The notes: generated from the sequence alone by a model not told the origin. A stretch of 9,332 nt of DNA from Kiritimatiellia bacterium (GCA_017547265.1 JAFYQC010000107.1:1-9332), one strand, 5' to 3'; numbered from the stretch's first letter, positions 1-6,747 are shown. Numbers and translations are program-made.

Positions 1-1
1 C

Positions 2-184
2 AGAGGCGCGTACGTCGGCCCGCCGGACACCCCGTTTCACCACCTTGGTGAATTGCACATCCCCGTCAAACCCCTGAAATCACTGGGTTTGATTGACATT
101 GATACACCTCAACTGCTTTGTTTAGGCTTAATCAAGAATAAACTACTCTGCATCATTACCTCCCTATATGTTAGAGTACCTTGA
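2..184 (+). other. Upstream leader with a possible tail of a preceding gene
   Basis: The first 315 bases hold no gene I can identify with confidence. One forward frame is open from base 2 to a TGA at 182-184. Its first 80 or so bases have G/C-rich third positions, as the real genes here do, and read as a plausible C-terminus, but the rest is AT-rich and looks like non-coding read-through. A reverse frame over bases 1-75 is also open with similar third-position bias, so neither can be chosen. From about base 90 to 315 the DNA is clearly more AT-rich than the genes and acts as the 5' regulatory region of the sulfatase operon. Confidence 0.2.
66..92. repeat. 8-bp inverted repeat, possible operator or weak terminator
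   Basis: TCAAACCC (66-73) and GGGTTTGA (85-92) are exact reverse complements separated by 11 bases. The hairpin is not followed by a T tract, so it is not a classical intrinsic terminator. It may mark the 3' end of an upstream gene or be a protein-binding palindrome, and the sequence alone does not decide between these. Confidence 0.4.
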
Positions 185-278
185 ACACTGCGAATATTAG
201 CAAATGCCCATAAAGCGGTCAATTGAAAAGGCGACCTTTCGGACAAAATTATAACGACCTTATAGACAATGTTGGTAA

Positions 279-308
279 TTGCAAGGATGGGGATCAATTG
301 TGTATAAT
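279..308 (+). promoter_or_regulatory. Sigma70-type promoter of the sulfatase operon, predicted leaderless
   Basis: A perfect -10 hexamer TATAAT lies at 303-308. A -35-like TTGCAA lies at 279-284, with an 18-base spacer. The A of the ATG at 316 is 8 bases after the -10, which is where transcription normally starts, and no Shine-Dalgarno sequence precedes that ATG. The same arrangement with identical spacings precedes trmD at the other end of the window. A TCAATTG motif at 294-300 in the spacer is repeated at 219-225, and CAAT (267-270) and ATTG (278-281) form a short inverted repeat over the -35. These could be operator half-sites. Confidence 0.6.
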
Positions 309-315
309 ACCAAGC

Positions 316-1521
316 ATGCGGATGAAGTTGAGAAGAGTTCTGGCGGCGATTCCGACGAACGAAGCGGAAGGACAGCTTCGCGTGGCCGGAGTGCTGCGCT
401 ACGCAAGTGCGCACGCAAACTGGGATCTTCGCGTAGTCAACTCGCGTACGCAATTCAACGACGTTGGAGTGAAAACTCTTCTGGAAGAGGGCATCGACGG
501 CTGCATCCTCGCTGCATACACGCCGGCAGTTGAGAACATTCTCGCAGGGCACATCCCCACGGTCATCACCCTTGAAAACATTCACGAGCAAATAGGCGCG
601 CGCCAAAACTGCATTTCCATCCTGATGAACAACCAGGAGATCGGCCGTCTTGCGGCTGAACATTTCAGGTCTCTTGGACGCTTCGCCTCCTACGCCTTCG
701 TCCCCGCGCCGCCAAAGATCCCCTGGTCGCTTGAACGCAAGGCGACCTTCTTCGAAGCCGCTGACAAGCGTGCTGCACAGTTTGAATTCCCCGAAGCCGA
801 CATAGAGCTTGTCAACATGACGGGCGAAGGTGGCATACTGATAAAGATATCCGACCTTGTGGAATTCCTGAAACAGCTGCCAAAACCGGCCGCCGTGTTC
901 GCCGCCAACGACATCCTCGCCGCCCAAGTCGCGAAAGCTTGCCGCGCCGCGCAGCTGAAGATGCCGACGGACGTGTCGCTCATCGGATGTGACAACGACG
1001 AACTGCTGTGCACGATCTCGCGTCCGGCTATAACGAGCATACGCCCAAACTTCGAGCAAGCCGGATACGCCGCCGCACGTGCGCTCGACGCGATGATGCG
1101 TGGGCGGAGACCCAACGAGACAGTAATGCGAATCCCCGGCGCGAAAGTCATTGTTCGCGGCTCTACAGAACACATCCCGCCCGCAGTCGCCGTCGTGAAT
1201 GCGGCGATGGAGTATATAAAGAGCCATGCACTTGAAGGCATAAGCACGGCCGACGTCGTTTCGCACCTCAAGATTTCGCACAGCCTCCTCGACCTTCGCT
1301 TCCGCCAGCTGCGGAACGAAAGCGTCATGGAAGCGATACTGTCAATCCGTCTCGCCGCAGTCAAGGAGCGTGTGGAGAAGACAGACCGCAAGTTCATCGC
1401 CATCGGTGTGGAATGCGGGTTCCGCAGCGCCGACCACCTCAAGCGTCTTTTCAAGAAGCGCTTTGGGATGTCGATGCGGTCATGGAGAGCCGCACATCGA
1501 AAGGCTAAATCAAAATCATGA
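316..1521 (+). CDS. XylR-like transcriptional regulator (LacI-type sugar-binding domain plus AraC HTH)
   Basis: This is a 401-residue one-component regulator that should bind a small sugar ligand and activate or repress DNA. Residues about 5-285 form a type-1 periplasmic-binding-protein fold as in LacI/XylR. The typical tail is visible: FAANDILAAQV at 195-205, a P-T-D-V-S-L-I-G stretch at 217-224, and ITSIRP at 239-244. Residues about 290-395 form an AraC-type double helix-turn-helix; the second helix pair reads IAIGVECGFRSADHLKRLFK (361-380). There is no N-terminal LacI HTH, which matches XylR-type proteins. An in-frame TTG at 223 would add 31 residues unlike the family. ATG 316 fits the fold start and lies 7 bases after a perfect TATAAT, so I prefer it; ATG 322 is an alternative. 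The gene is first in the operon and overlaps the sulfatase by ATGA, so it probably controls its own operon. The ligand is unknown; it need not be xylose. Confidence 0.85.
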   Translation: MRMKLRRVLAAIPTNEAEGQLRVAGVLRYASAHANWDLRVVNSRTQFNDVGVKTLLEEGIDGCILAAYTPAVENILAGHIPTVITLENIHEQIGARQNCISILMNNQEIGRLAAEHFRSLGRFASYAFVPAPPKIPWSLERKATFFEAADKRAAQFEFPEADIELVNMTGEGGILIKISDLVEFLKQLPKPAAVFAANDILAAQVAKACRAAQLKMPTDVSLIGCDNDELLCTISRPAITSIRPNFEQAGYAAARALDAMMRGRRPNETVMRIPGAKVIVRGSTEHIPPAVAVVNAAMEYIKSHALEGISTADVVSHLKISHSLLDLRFRQLRNESVMEAILSIRLAAVKERVEKTDRKFIAIGVECGFRSADHLKRLFKKRFGMSMRSWRAAHRKAKSKS

Positions 1522-3047
1522 AAAAGGCATTTGGAGTTATCGCCATCGTTGCAGCTCTGGCCATCGCGCCAATCGCCGCGATTGGACGCACGAGACCTAA
1601 CATCGTGTTTATCCTGACCGACGACCTCGGCTTTGGCGACGTCGGCTTCACTTGCAACGAGCGGACCAATGTCCTCGCACGACTTCGCACTCCATGCCTC
1701 GACCGCCTCGCAAGCGAAGGCGTGGTTCTGACTGCGCACTACGCGGCCGCGCCAGTCTCTGCGCCAAGCCGCGCGTCGCTGATCACTGGCCGCGTCCAGG
1801 GGTGCTGCTCTCTGCGCGACAACTGCTTCGACAGGGCATTCTCAGAGACGAACACGCTTGCTTCCGTTCTTCATGGCGCGGGCTACGCGACATGGGCCGT
1901 CGGAAAGTGGGGCGTTGCCGGCGGCGGCGAATCGGGAGAGAGCGTCTCTTCACATCCGCTCGACCGCGGCTTCGACTACTTCTATGGCTTCCTCGACCAC
2001 ATGGCGGGGCACACGTATTACCACTACGAGGGGCATATACGAAATGCGTTCATGGGAATAACGGAGAACCGCACGAACGCAACCGATTCCGCGAAAGGCA
2101 TCTACTCGACAGACCTCTTCGTCGCAAAGGCAAAGCAGCTTGTCGCCCGCCACGCGGCCGAGAACGGCGACACTCCGTTCTTCCTCTACCTCGCCATGAA
2201 TACGATCCACGGCTCTGGGCAGAGCGACGATACACTTGCGACAAAGCATCCGCTCCATATCCCAGGGCGGCCCTATCCCGCCGAAGGTGTAAAGTGGCCA
2301 CTTGAACCAGAGCCGCTTGCAGCGCGCAACACGTGGATCGATCCCGCCTACCGCAATCTCCCAGAAAATGCCGCGCGCTACGCAACGGCAATCACGCGGC
2401 TCGACAATGCGCTCGCGGACTTTATGGGCGAACTTAAGCGTCTCGGGCTCGACAACGACACGATGATCGTCTTTACATCAGACAACGGGCCTGCCGACGA
2501 ATATGGCGCAGACCCGCGCTTCTTCGGTTCGAACGGACCGTTCGACGGACTTAAGCGCGACGTCTTCGAGGGCGGGATGCGCGTCCCTACTTTTGTCCGC
2601 TGGCCAGCACGCATATCGAGCGGCTGGAAAGACGACTCGCCCTCGCAGTTCCACGACTGGATGGCGACGCTCGCGGATGTTGCAGGTACCGAAGCGCCGA
2701 AGGAGTCCGAGGGCGTGTCGCTCTTCCCTCGCTGGGACAAATTGGGAAGTGCGAAAATCTTCAAGCCCTCGCTCATCTATTCGCAATACGAGTTTCCTTG
2801 GGGCGGCGGAACCGAGGCGTTTCGCGAGTTCGAGGCGAGGAAAGCGCCTGTGCGCGGACTCCAGCAGATGCTGAGAGTCGGCGACTATGTGGCGCTGCGG
2901 ACGAGGATACGCGAGGGCGGCGCGAAAGTGCGACTATACAACGTAGTGGAAGACCCATTCCAGGAGAACGACCTCTCTGGCCTCGCCGAACAACAGGAAC
3001 GCCTTCGCGACATGGAGCGCATACTCGAGGAACGACTTCGCAAATGA
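1518..3047 (+). CDS. Exported S1-family sulfatase, serine-type
   Basis: This 509-residue protein should hydrolyse sulfate esters, probably on a host, algal or mucin-type glycan; the exact substrate cannot be read from the sequence. Residues 1-22 form a Sec signal peptide (KK n-region, then an Ala/Ile-rich core), so it acts in the periplasm or outside. The sulfatase signature is SAPSR at 81-85, where Ser81 takes the place of the more common Cys and would be oxidised to formylglycine. Metal and catalytic residues of the family are present: Asp35/Asp36 (TDD), Lys130 (GKWG), His231, Asp322-Asn323 (SDNG) and Lys346 (GLK). The length is normal for the family and the C-terminal subdomain is intact. 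The start codon overlaps the regulator stop (ATGA, 1518-1521). Serine-type sulfatases need an anaerobic radical SAM maturase, which is the next gene. Confidence 0.93.
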   Translation: MKKAFGVIAIVAALAIAPIAAIGRTRPNIVFILTDDLGFGDVGFTCNERTNVLARLRTPCLDRLASEGVVLTAHYAAAPVSAPSRASLITGRVQGCCSLRDNCFDRAFSETNTLASVLHGAGYATWAVGKWGVAGGGESGESVSSHPLDRGFDYFYGFLDHMAGHTYYHYEGHIRNAFMGITENRTNATDSAKGIYSTDLFVAKAKQLVARHAAENGDTPFFLYLAMNTIHGSGQSDDTLATKHPLHIPGRPYPAEGVKWPLEPEPLAARNTWIDPAYRNLPENAARYATAITRLDNALADFMGELKRLGLDNDTMIVFTSDNGPADEYGADPRFFGSNGPFDGLKRDVFEGGMRVPTFVRWPARISSGWKDDSPSQFHDWMATLADVAGTEAPKESEGVSLFPRWDKLGSAKIFKPSLIYSQYEFPWGGGTEAFREFEARKAPVRGLQQMLRVGDYVALRTRIREGGAKVRLYNVVEDPFQENDLSGLAEQQERLRDMERILEERLRK

Positions 3048-4012
3048 CGCCCTTCTCCCTTCTCGTGAAGCCGGTAGGCGCAAGGTGCAACCTCGCGTGC
3101 GACTACTGCTTCTACTTGGGCAAGGCGTCGCTATATCCTAACGGACCGACGAAGATGTCGGACGCCGTGCTGGAGCGCATGATCGAAAGCTACCTTTCGC
3201 TTCCCTTCGACTCTTTTTCCATCGCGTTTCAGGGTGGCGAGCCGATGCTCGCGGGACTCGACTTCTTTCGCCGCGCAAACGACTTCGCAAAGAGAGTCCT
3301 TCCTGACGGACTGCGGCTCTCGCTTTCGATACAGACGAACGCGACGCTTGTGACGCGAGAGGCGGCAAAGTTTTTCGCGGACGAAGGATGGCTCGTCGGC
3401 GTAAGCGTCGATGGCCCGGCGAAGATCCACGACGCGCACCGCACGACGCCCGACGGCCGCGGCACACACGCGGAGGTATTGCGCGGAATAGACGCGCTTA
3501 GGGAAGCGGGCTGCGACTACAATGTGCTGACGCTCGTGACAAAGTCCAATGTCAGCGAGCCGAAGAAAATCTACAGGTATGTTCGCGACGAACTTGGCGG
3601 TAAGTGGCAGCAGTACACCGACCACCTCGAAAGCATTTCGACGCAGCAGTGGGATGCATTTCTCTGCGGCGTTCTCGACGCGTGGCTCGAGGACGGCGAC
3701 ATGGGGCGCGTTTCGGTTCGCAACATCGACGCGGCGCTTTCGTACGCGACGTTCGGGCGCGCGGAACAATGCCTCTTTGCGGGACGCTGCGACGGACATG
3801 TCGTAGTCGAGCGAAACGGCGACGTCTATCCCTGCGACTTCTTTGTGACGAAGGAGACACTTCTCGGAAACATCATGGATTGCGACTGGAGCGAACTTCG
3901 CGAAAGCCGCATCGCACAGGAGTTCGCGACGAAGAAATGCGTCCGCCATCTCTCGAAGATCGACCGGATGGAATTCTACGACCGCATCTCCGCCCTCGCC
4001 GCAGCACGCTAA
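3044..4012 (+). CDS. Anaerobic sulfatase-maturating enzyme-like radical SAM protein, C-terminally shortened
   Basis: This 322-residue cytosolic radical SAM enzyme is predicted to oxidise the sulfatase active-site serine to formylglycine. The CX3CX2C cluster motif is C15-NLA-C19-DY-C22. Family motifs follow: GGEP (64-67), QTNA (97-100) and SVDGP (121-125). Part of the SPASM domain is present: C243, C249 and C264, followed by D265, the position of the catalytic base in characterised anSMEs. After that, known enzymes carry four or five more cysteines that complete auxiliary cluster I and build auxiliary cluster II. Here only C299 remains and the protein ends 23 residues later. Known anSMEs are roughly 370-410 residues long. 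I checked the other two forward frames downstream and see no cysteine-rich continuation. The TAA stop lies in the edge of the adjoining repeat array. The start overlaps the sulfatase stop (ATGA). The radical SAM identity is firm; activity as a full maturase is uncertain. Confidence 0.85.
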   Translation: MTPFSLLVKPVGARCNLACDYCFYLGKASLYPNGPTKMSDAVLERMIESYLSLPFDSFSIAFQGGEPMLAGLDFFRRANDFAKRVLPDGLRLSLSIQTNATLVTREAAKFFADEGWLVGVSVDGPAKIHDAHRTTPDGRGTHAEVLRGIDALREAGCDYNVLTLVTKSNVSEPKKIYRYVRDELGGKWQQYTDHLESISTQQWDAFLCGVLDAWLEDGDMGRVSVRNIDAALSYATFGRAEQCLFAGRCDGHVVVERNGDVYPCDFFVTKETLLGNIMDCDWSELRESRIAQEFATKKCVRHLSKIDRMEFYDRISALAAAR

Positions 4013-4366
4013 TATCGCCGGCGGGACGCCGGCTCTCCCAGTTAGTGCCGCCGTAACTGGGGAAGCCGCCATCTTGGCGGCGCGGGCAAGTATCGCCGGC
4101 GGGACGCCGGCTTTCCCAGTTAGAGCCGCCGTGACTGGGGAAGCCGCCATCTTGGCGGCGCAAGCTAGTGTCGCCGGCGGGACGCCGGCTTTCCCAGTTA
4201 GTGCCGCCGTGACTGGGGAAGCCGCCATCTTGGCGGCGCAAGCTAGTGTCGCCGGCGAGACGCCATATCCACCGAGGCGAAAGCCGAGCCGCGCAAGCGG
4301 GCGCTAGCGTGGTGCTCTCCCAGTTAGCGGCGCCGTGACTGGGGAAGCCGCCATCTTGGCGGCGCA
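4003..4366 (+). repeat. Left palindromic repeat array: three 78-bp units and a disrupted fourth
   Basis: Units start at 4013, 4091 and 4169, each exactly 78 bp and nearly identical; a fourth starts at 4247 and is interrupted. Homology with the unit edge (GCAAGCTAG) extends left to about 4003, inside the maturase 3' end. Each unit contains three hairpins, shown here for unit 2. Hairpin A is GCCGGCG-GGA-CGCCGGC (4095-4111). Hairpin B is CCCAGTTA with TGACTGGG (4115-4139, 9-base loop). Hairpin C is GCCGCCA-TCT-TGGCGGC (4143-4159). In unit 1, hairpin B is perfectly complementary (TAACTGGG). The array fills the whole space between the maturase and the transposase gene, and any open frames across it are by-products. 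No T tract follows the hairpins, but they may still protect or end the operon mRNA. Confidence 0.92.
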
Positions 4367-4370
4367 GGTA

Positions 4371-4976
4371 TTATGCACGCCTCAAAATATACCTAGCCGC
4401 TCTGACATTCTTCCTTATATATGCAACGCACTTGTCATAGTGTTCTGCATTACGCACCAGTCTATCAAAGTAATCGCGTTGCCAAATCGCACCAGTCGAG
4501 CCCCTCAAATTGTTGATTTCTTTCGCGGTAAAGCTTTTCCAACTGTGCACAATCTTCTGCAGGTCGCGCCGTTCGTTGAGCTCCATAAGGACATGAATAT
4601 GATTTGGCATGACGACATACGAATGAAGAATGTAACGATCTCCGTTAAAATACTCCAAGGCAGAAGAGACAATCTTCCGGTGCGCCACATCGCCAAGGAG
4701 GCATTCGCCATGTCCTGCATCTAGCCACTCCTCAAGCCTATTTGGAAACTGCGCAGCATATTCCTGCGAAACAATGGCATCCCAAGGTTCAGGGTGTTTG
4801 GCAATCCATTCATCGCGTTCTGCCTGCCACTGCGCAAGAAGGTTCGACGGCAAAGAATCTGCAAGTCTAAACGTAATGAAGACAATTACCCCGCTTTGCC
4901 CCCAATGAGGAAGATTGTGCTTGGTTACTTCGGTTTGGGAAAGCATGGAAGAAAAATGGCTTGATGCTGAATTCAT
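4371..4976 (-). CDS. REP-associated tyrosine transposase (RAYT, Y1/HUH family)
   Basis: This 201-residue single-strand DNA nuclease is related to IS200/IS605 TnpA. The HUH motif is H126-I-H128 within VVMPNHIHVLM, the hallmark of the family. The probable nucleophile is Tyr169 in IWQRDYFDRLVR, followed by the family-typical YIRKNVRAARY. The N-terminal NLPHWGQSGVIVFITFRLADS is also a standard RAYT opening. The length is normal and no frameshift is seen, so it may be active. The frame stays open upstream to 5162 through the right repeat array, but that part translates only repeat sequence. ATG 4976 is the first start outside the array; ATG 4946 is an alternative. Neither has a clear ribosome binding site. 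It most likely acts on the flanking hairpin repeats. Confidence 0.9.
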   Translation of the reverse strand: MNSASSHFSSMLSQTEVTKHNLPHWGQSGVIVFITFRLADSLPSNLLAQWQAERDEWIAKHPEPWDAIVSQEYAAQFPNRLEEWLDAGHGECLLGDVAHRKIVSSALEYFNGDRYILHSYVVMPNHIHVLMELNERRDLQKIVHSWKSFTAKEINNLRGSTGAIWQRDYFDRLVRNAEHYDKCVAYIRKNVRAARYILRRA

Positions 4977-5008
4977 GGCATCCGGGAATTCTGCAGAGAG
5001 ATATGGAA

Positions 5009-5120
5009 TATCGCCGGCGGGACGCCGGCTTTCCCAGTTAGAGCCGCCGTGACTGGGGGAGCCGCCATCTTGGCGGCGCAAGCTAGTGTCGCCGGCGGGA
5101 CGCCGGCTCTCCCAGTTAGC
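5009..5120 (+). repeat. Right palindromic repeat array: one full 78-bp unit and one partial unit
   Basis: A full unit at 5009-5086 matches those left of the transposase, with the same three hairpins, in the same orientation. A partial unit at 5087-5119 contains hairpin A and the first arm of hairpin B (CCCAGTTAG), then diverges. The following bases still resemble a decayed unit with a deletion (a GTG...CGCCATC trace up to about 5135). The remaining 50 bases up to the glycosidase stop at 5170 show nothing else I recognise. Confidence 0.9.
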
Positions 5121-5169
5121 ATCGCTGTGCGCCATCAGCATATCAAACTTTGCTTTGCACAAAAGTATA

Positions 5170-6747
5170 CTACCAAAGACCGAGGCGGAGGAAGGGAAGT
5201 ATCTGCTTCTCGAGCGTAGTGTCGAGATCGAAGAGCGCGTTGCCCGCGAAGCCGCGGCGACGCGTCATGTTCACCTGGTCAATCACCTCGCGAGCACCAA
5301 GCCGCGACTCGTTCGCAGTGACGCCAATGCCGACAATTGTCCTCTGCGCATGTGCGCGCGTATCAGATTGAAGCGCCAGCAGACTCTGGAATGTAGCAGG
5401 TGACTCGGTGTAGTCCATTGGAACTACATAGTCGACTAGATTCGCGTCCAGCCACCCCTTCCAGTCCTGGCCCACCGAGCCAATACACTGCGGATGCTTT
5501 CCGTACACAGCCGTCGTCAGCCACTTCGGGCGCTTCACGTGCTTGCGTGCGTCCGCGACAAAGCGCGTGACGACATCGGCCGCGTTCTTCGGCTTCACCG
5601 CCGAATCGCCCCACCTGACGAAATCGAGATGTATGCCGTCGACGGCATACCGCCGCTGTATCTCGTCGATGGACGCGAGAATCCTCGCGCGGACGAGCGC
5701 GTTCGCGGGATCGAGATATTCGGTCTTCTTTCCGTTAGCCGCCTTGAGCCGCCAGCCGTTGCGGTCGAACGCCGCCATCGTCTCGGGTGATGCACGCGTT
5801 CCCGTGAAGCAGAGGATCCACGCATGGACCCGTATGCCAGCCCCTCGCGCAGCGGCGAGGCACGCCGCAAGCTGGTCGCCCTCCTCGCGGAATGTCTTCG
5901 AGCGCGGCAGAACGTCAGACGCATAGTGTGCGAACCCCGCGCCTGCGACATTGACAAAAAGGTCGGTGACATGGCTCTCGCGGAGAAGCTTCATTGTCTT
6001 CGGCCAGTTCCCCGGATATAGCCCGCAGCCCGAATGATCCCACACCGCGTGTATCTCGCCGCGGCTCGGCTTCTGCTTCGCCGCGTATGCGCGGAGACTC
6101 TTGAACTCCGCGTCCGCCTTCGCCGCCGCGCGCGCGGGGCTCCACTGCGAGGAATCGACGGAACCGACGAGCGACGCGCAAAGACGCGCTTTCAGGCCTT
6201 CGTCGCCGTCCGCGAGAAGGACATGCGTCATCCACCAACCGCATGGCGACGATATCCACGCCGCGTCGCCAGTGGACTTCCCGTTTCTGTCGACCCATGT
6301 AGCCATCACCTGCGACTTGCCCTGTATCGGGACGGCACGCTGCAGAACGGTCGAAGTCTGGAGAATCGCTGTCGGTGCTCCTGGCGGCGCATTCGCCGCA
6401 AAATTCATTCGACTCCACTGGCCGGGATAGGAAGCCGCCTTGTAGCCAGCCGGCCTGACGCCCATCAACTCTCCGAGCTGCGGCGAGGCGGAATAGAAGA
6501 CGACAAGCTTGCCGCCCCTGTCGCGGAAACTGCGGAGCGTCTTGATCTCATCGGCGGATGGCGATTCAAAGCCGATGAGGAAGGCGACTTTCTCCTTCGC
6601 GAGCTTCGTGCGCATCTCGGCGGGCTTCACGACTTCGGCGGCGATGTCCTGATCCTTGAGCCACCGTCCGACGTGGTTGGCGAGCGAGGTGTAGTAGCCA
6701 GGTTCATGCGCGACTATCGCGACGGAGAGGAAGAGTGACGCAATCAT
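5170..6747 (-). CDS. Exported GHL10-like glycoside hydrolase (DUF187/YngK-type) with N-terminal Rossmann-like domain
   Basis: This 525-residue protein has two domains. Residues 1-13 (MIASLFLSVAIVA) look like a short signal peptide, but without the usual positive charge before the core. Residues about 14-195 resemble a glutamine-amidotransferase-like or trimerisation domain as seen in some glycosidases (ADEIKTLRSFRDRGGKLVVF at 66-85). Residues about 228-515 form a TIM barrel of the glycosyl hydrolase-like 10 family. Motifs include LFVNVAGAGFAHY (263-275), VHAWILCF (307-314), EYLDPANALVRARIL (343-357), VDGIHLDFVRWGD (369-381) and VVPMDYTE (441-448). Candidate acidic catalytic residues are D370, D375 and D445. 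The substrate is unknown; family 10-like proteins act on glycans or peptidoglycan remnants. The start is set by the ATGA overlap with trmD, which lies upstream on the same strand. A longer open frame upstream is the antisense of trmD codons and was not used. Confidence 0.82.
   Translation of the reverse strand: MIASLFLSVAIVAHEPGYYTSLANHVGRWLKDQDIAAEVVKPAEMRTKLAKEKVAFLIGFESPSADEIKTLRSFRDRGGKLVVFYSASPQLGELMGVRPAGYKAASYPGQWSRMNFAANAPPGAPTAILQTSTVLQRAVPIQGKSQVMATWVDRNGKSTGDAAWISSPCGWWMTHVLLADGDEGLKARLCASLVGSVDSSQWSPARAAAKADAEFKSLRAYAAKQKPSRGEIHAVWDHSGCGLYPGNWPKTMKLLRESHVTDLFVNVAGAGFAHYASDVLPRSKTFREEGDQLAACLAAARGAGIRVHAWILCFTGTRASPETMAAFDRNGWRLKAANGKKTEYLDPANALVRARILASIDEIQRRYAVDGIHLDFVRWGDSAVKPKNAADVVTRFVADARKHVKRPKWLTTAVYGKHPQCIGSVGQDWKGWLDANLVDYVVPMDYTESPATFQSLLALQSDTRAHAQRTIVGIGVTANESRLGAREVIDQVNMTRRRGFAGNALFDLDTTLEKQILPFLRLGLW

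Larger units (their letters stand above)
4003..5120. mobile_element. REPtron-like element: RAYT gene flanked by REP-type repeats
   Basis: A RAYT-family transposase gene is enclosed by two arrays of the same 78-bp palindromic unit, both in the same orientation. RAYT proteins are known to bind and cut REP hairpins, and RAYT genes flanked by REPs are called REPtrons. The array touches the gene on its left side (repeat end 4366, RAYT stop codon 4371-4373) and lies 32 bases from the chosen start on the right. Outer borders are uncertain. I see no target-site duplication, which is expected for this family. Confidence 0.75.

Noticed and set aside
223..315. TTG start of the regulator adding 31 residues
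   Set aside because: The added residues do not resemble the family, the region is AT-rich and contains the promoter, and ATG 316 fits the domain start.
690..1739. Reverse-strand 349-residue frame across the regulator
   Set aside because: It is the antisense of the well-supported regulator and sulfatase start; no family features are seen.
3131..4241. Long reverse frames with repeated stretches such as MAASPVTAALTG and NWESRRPAGD
   Set aside because: These are translations of the 78-bp repeat and the antisense of the maturase; the periodicity is that of the DNA repeat, not of a protein.
4013..5120. CRISPR array
   Set aside because: The repeats are directly adjacent 78-bp tandem units without variable spacers of constant length, and no cas gene is present. 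The intervening sequence is a transposase gene.
5121..5169. Terminator after the glycosidase
   Set aside because: Only a weak imperfect CTTTTG/CAAAG pairing is present with no T tract; not enough to call.
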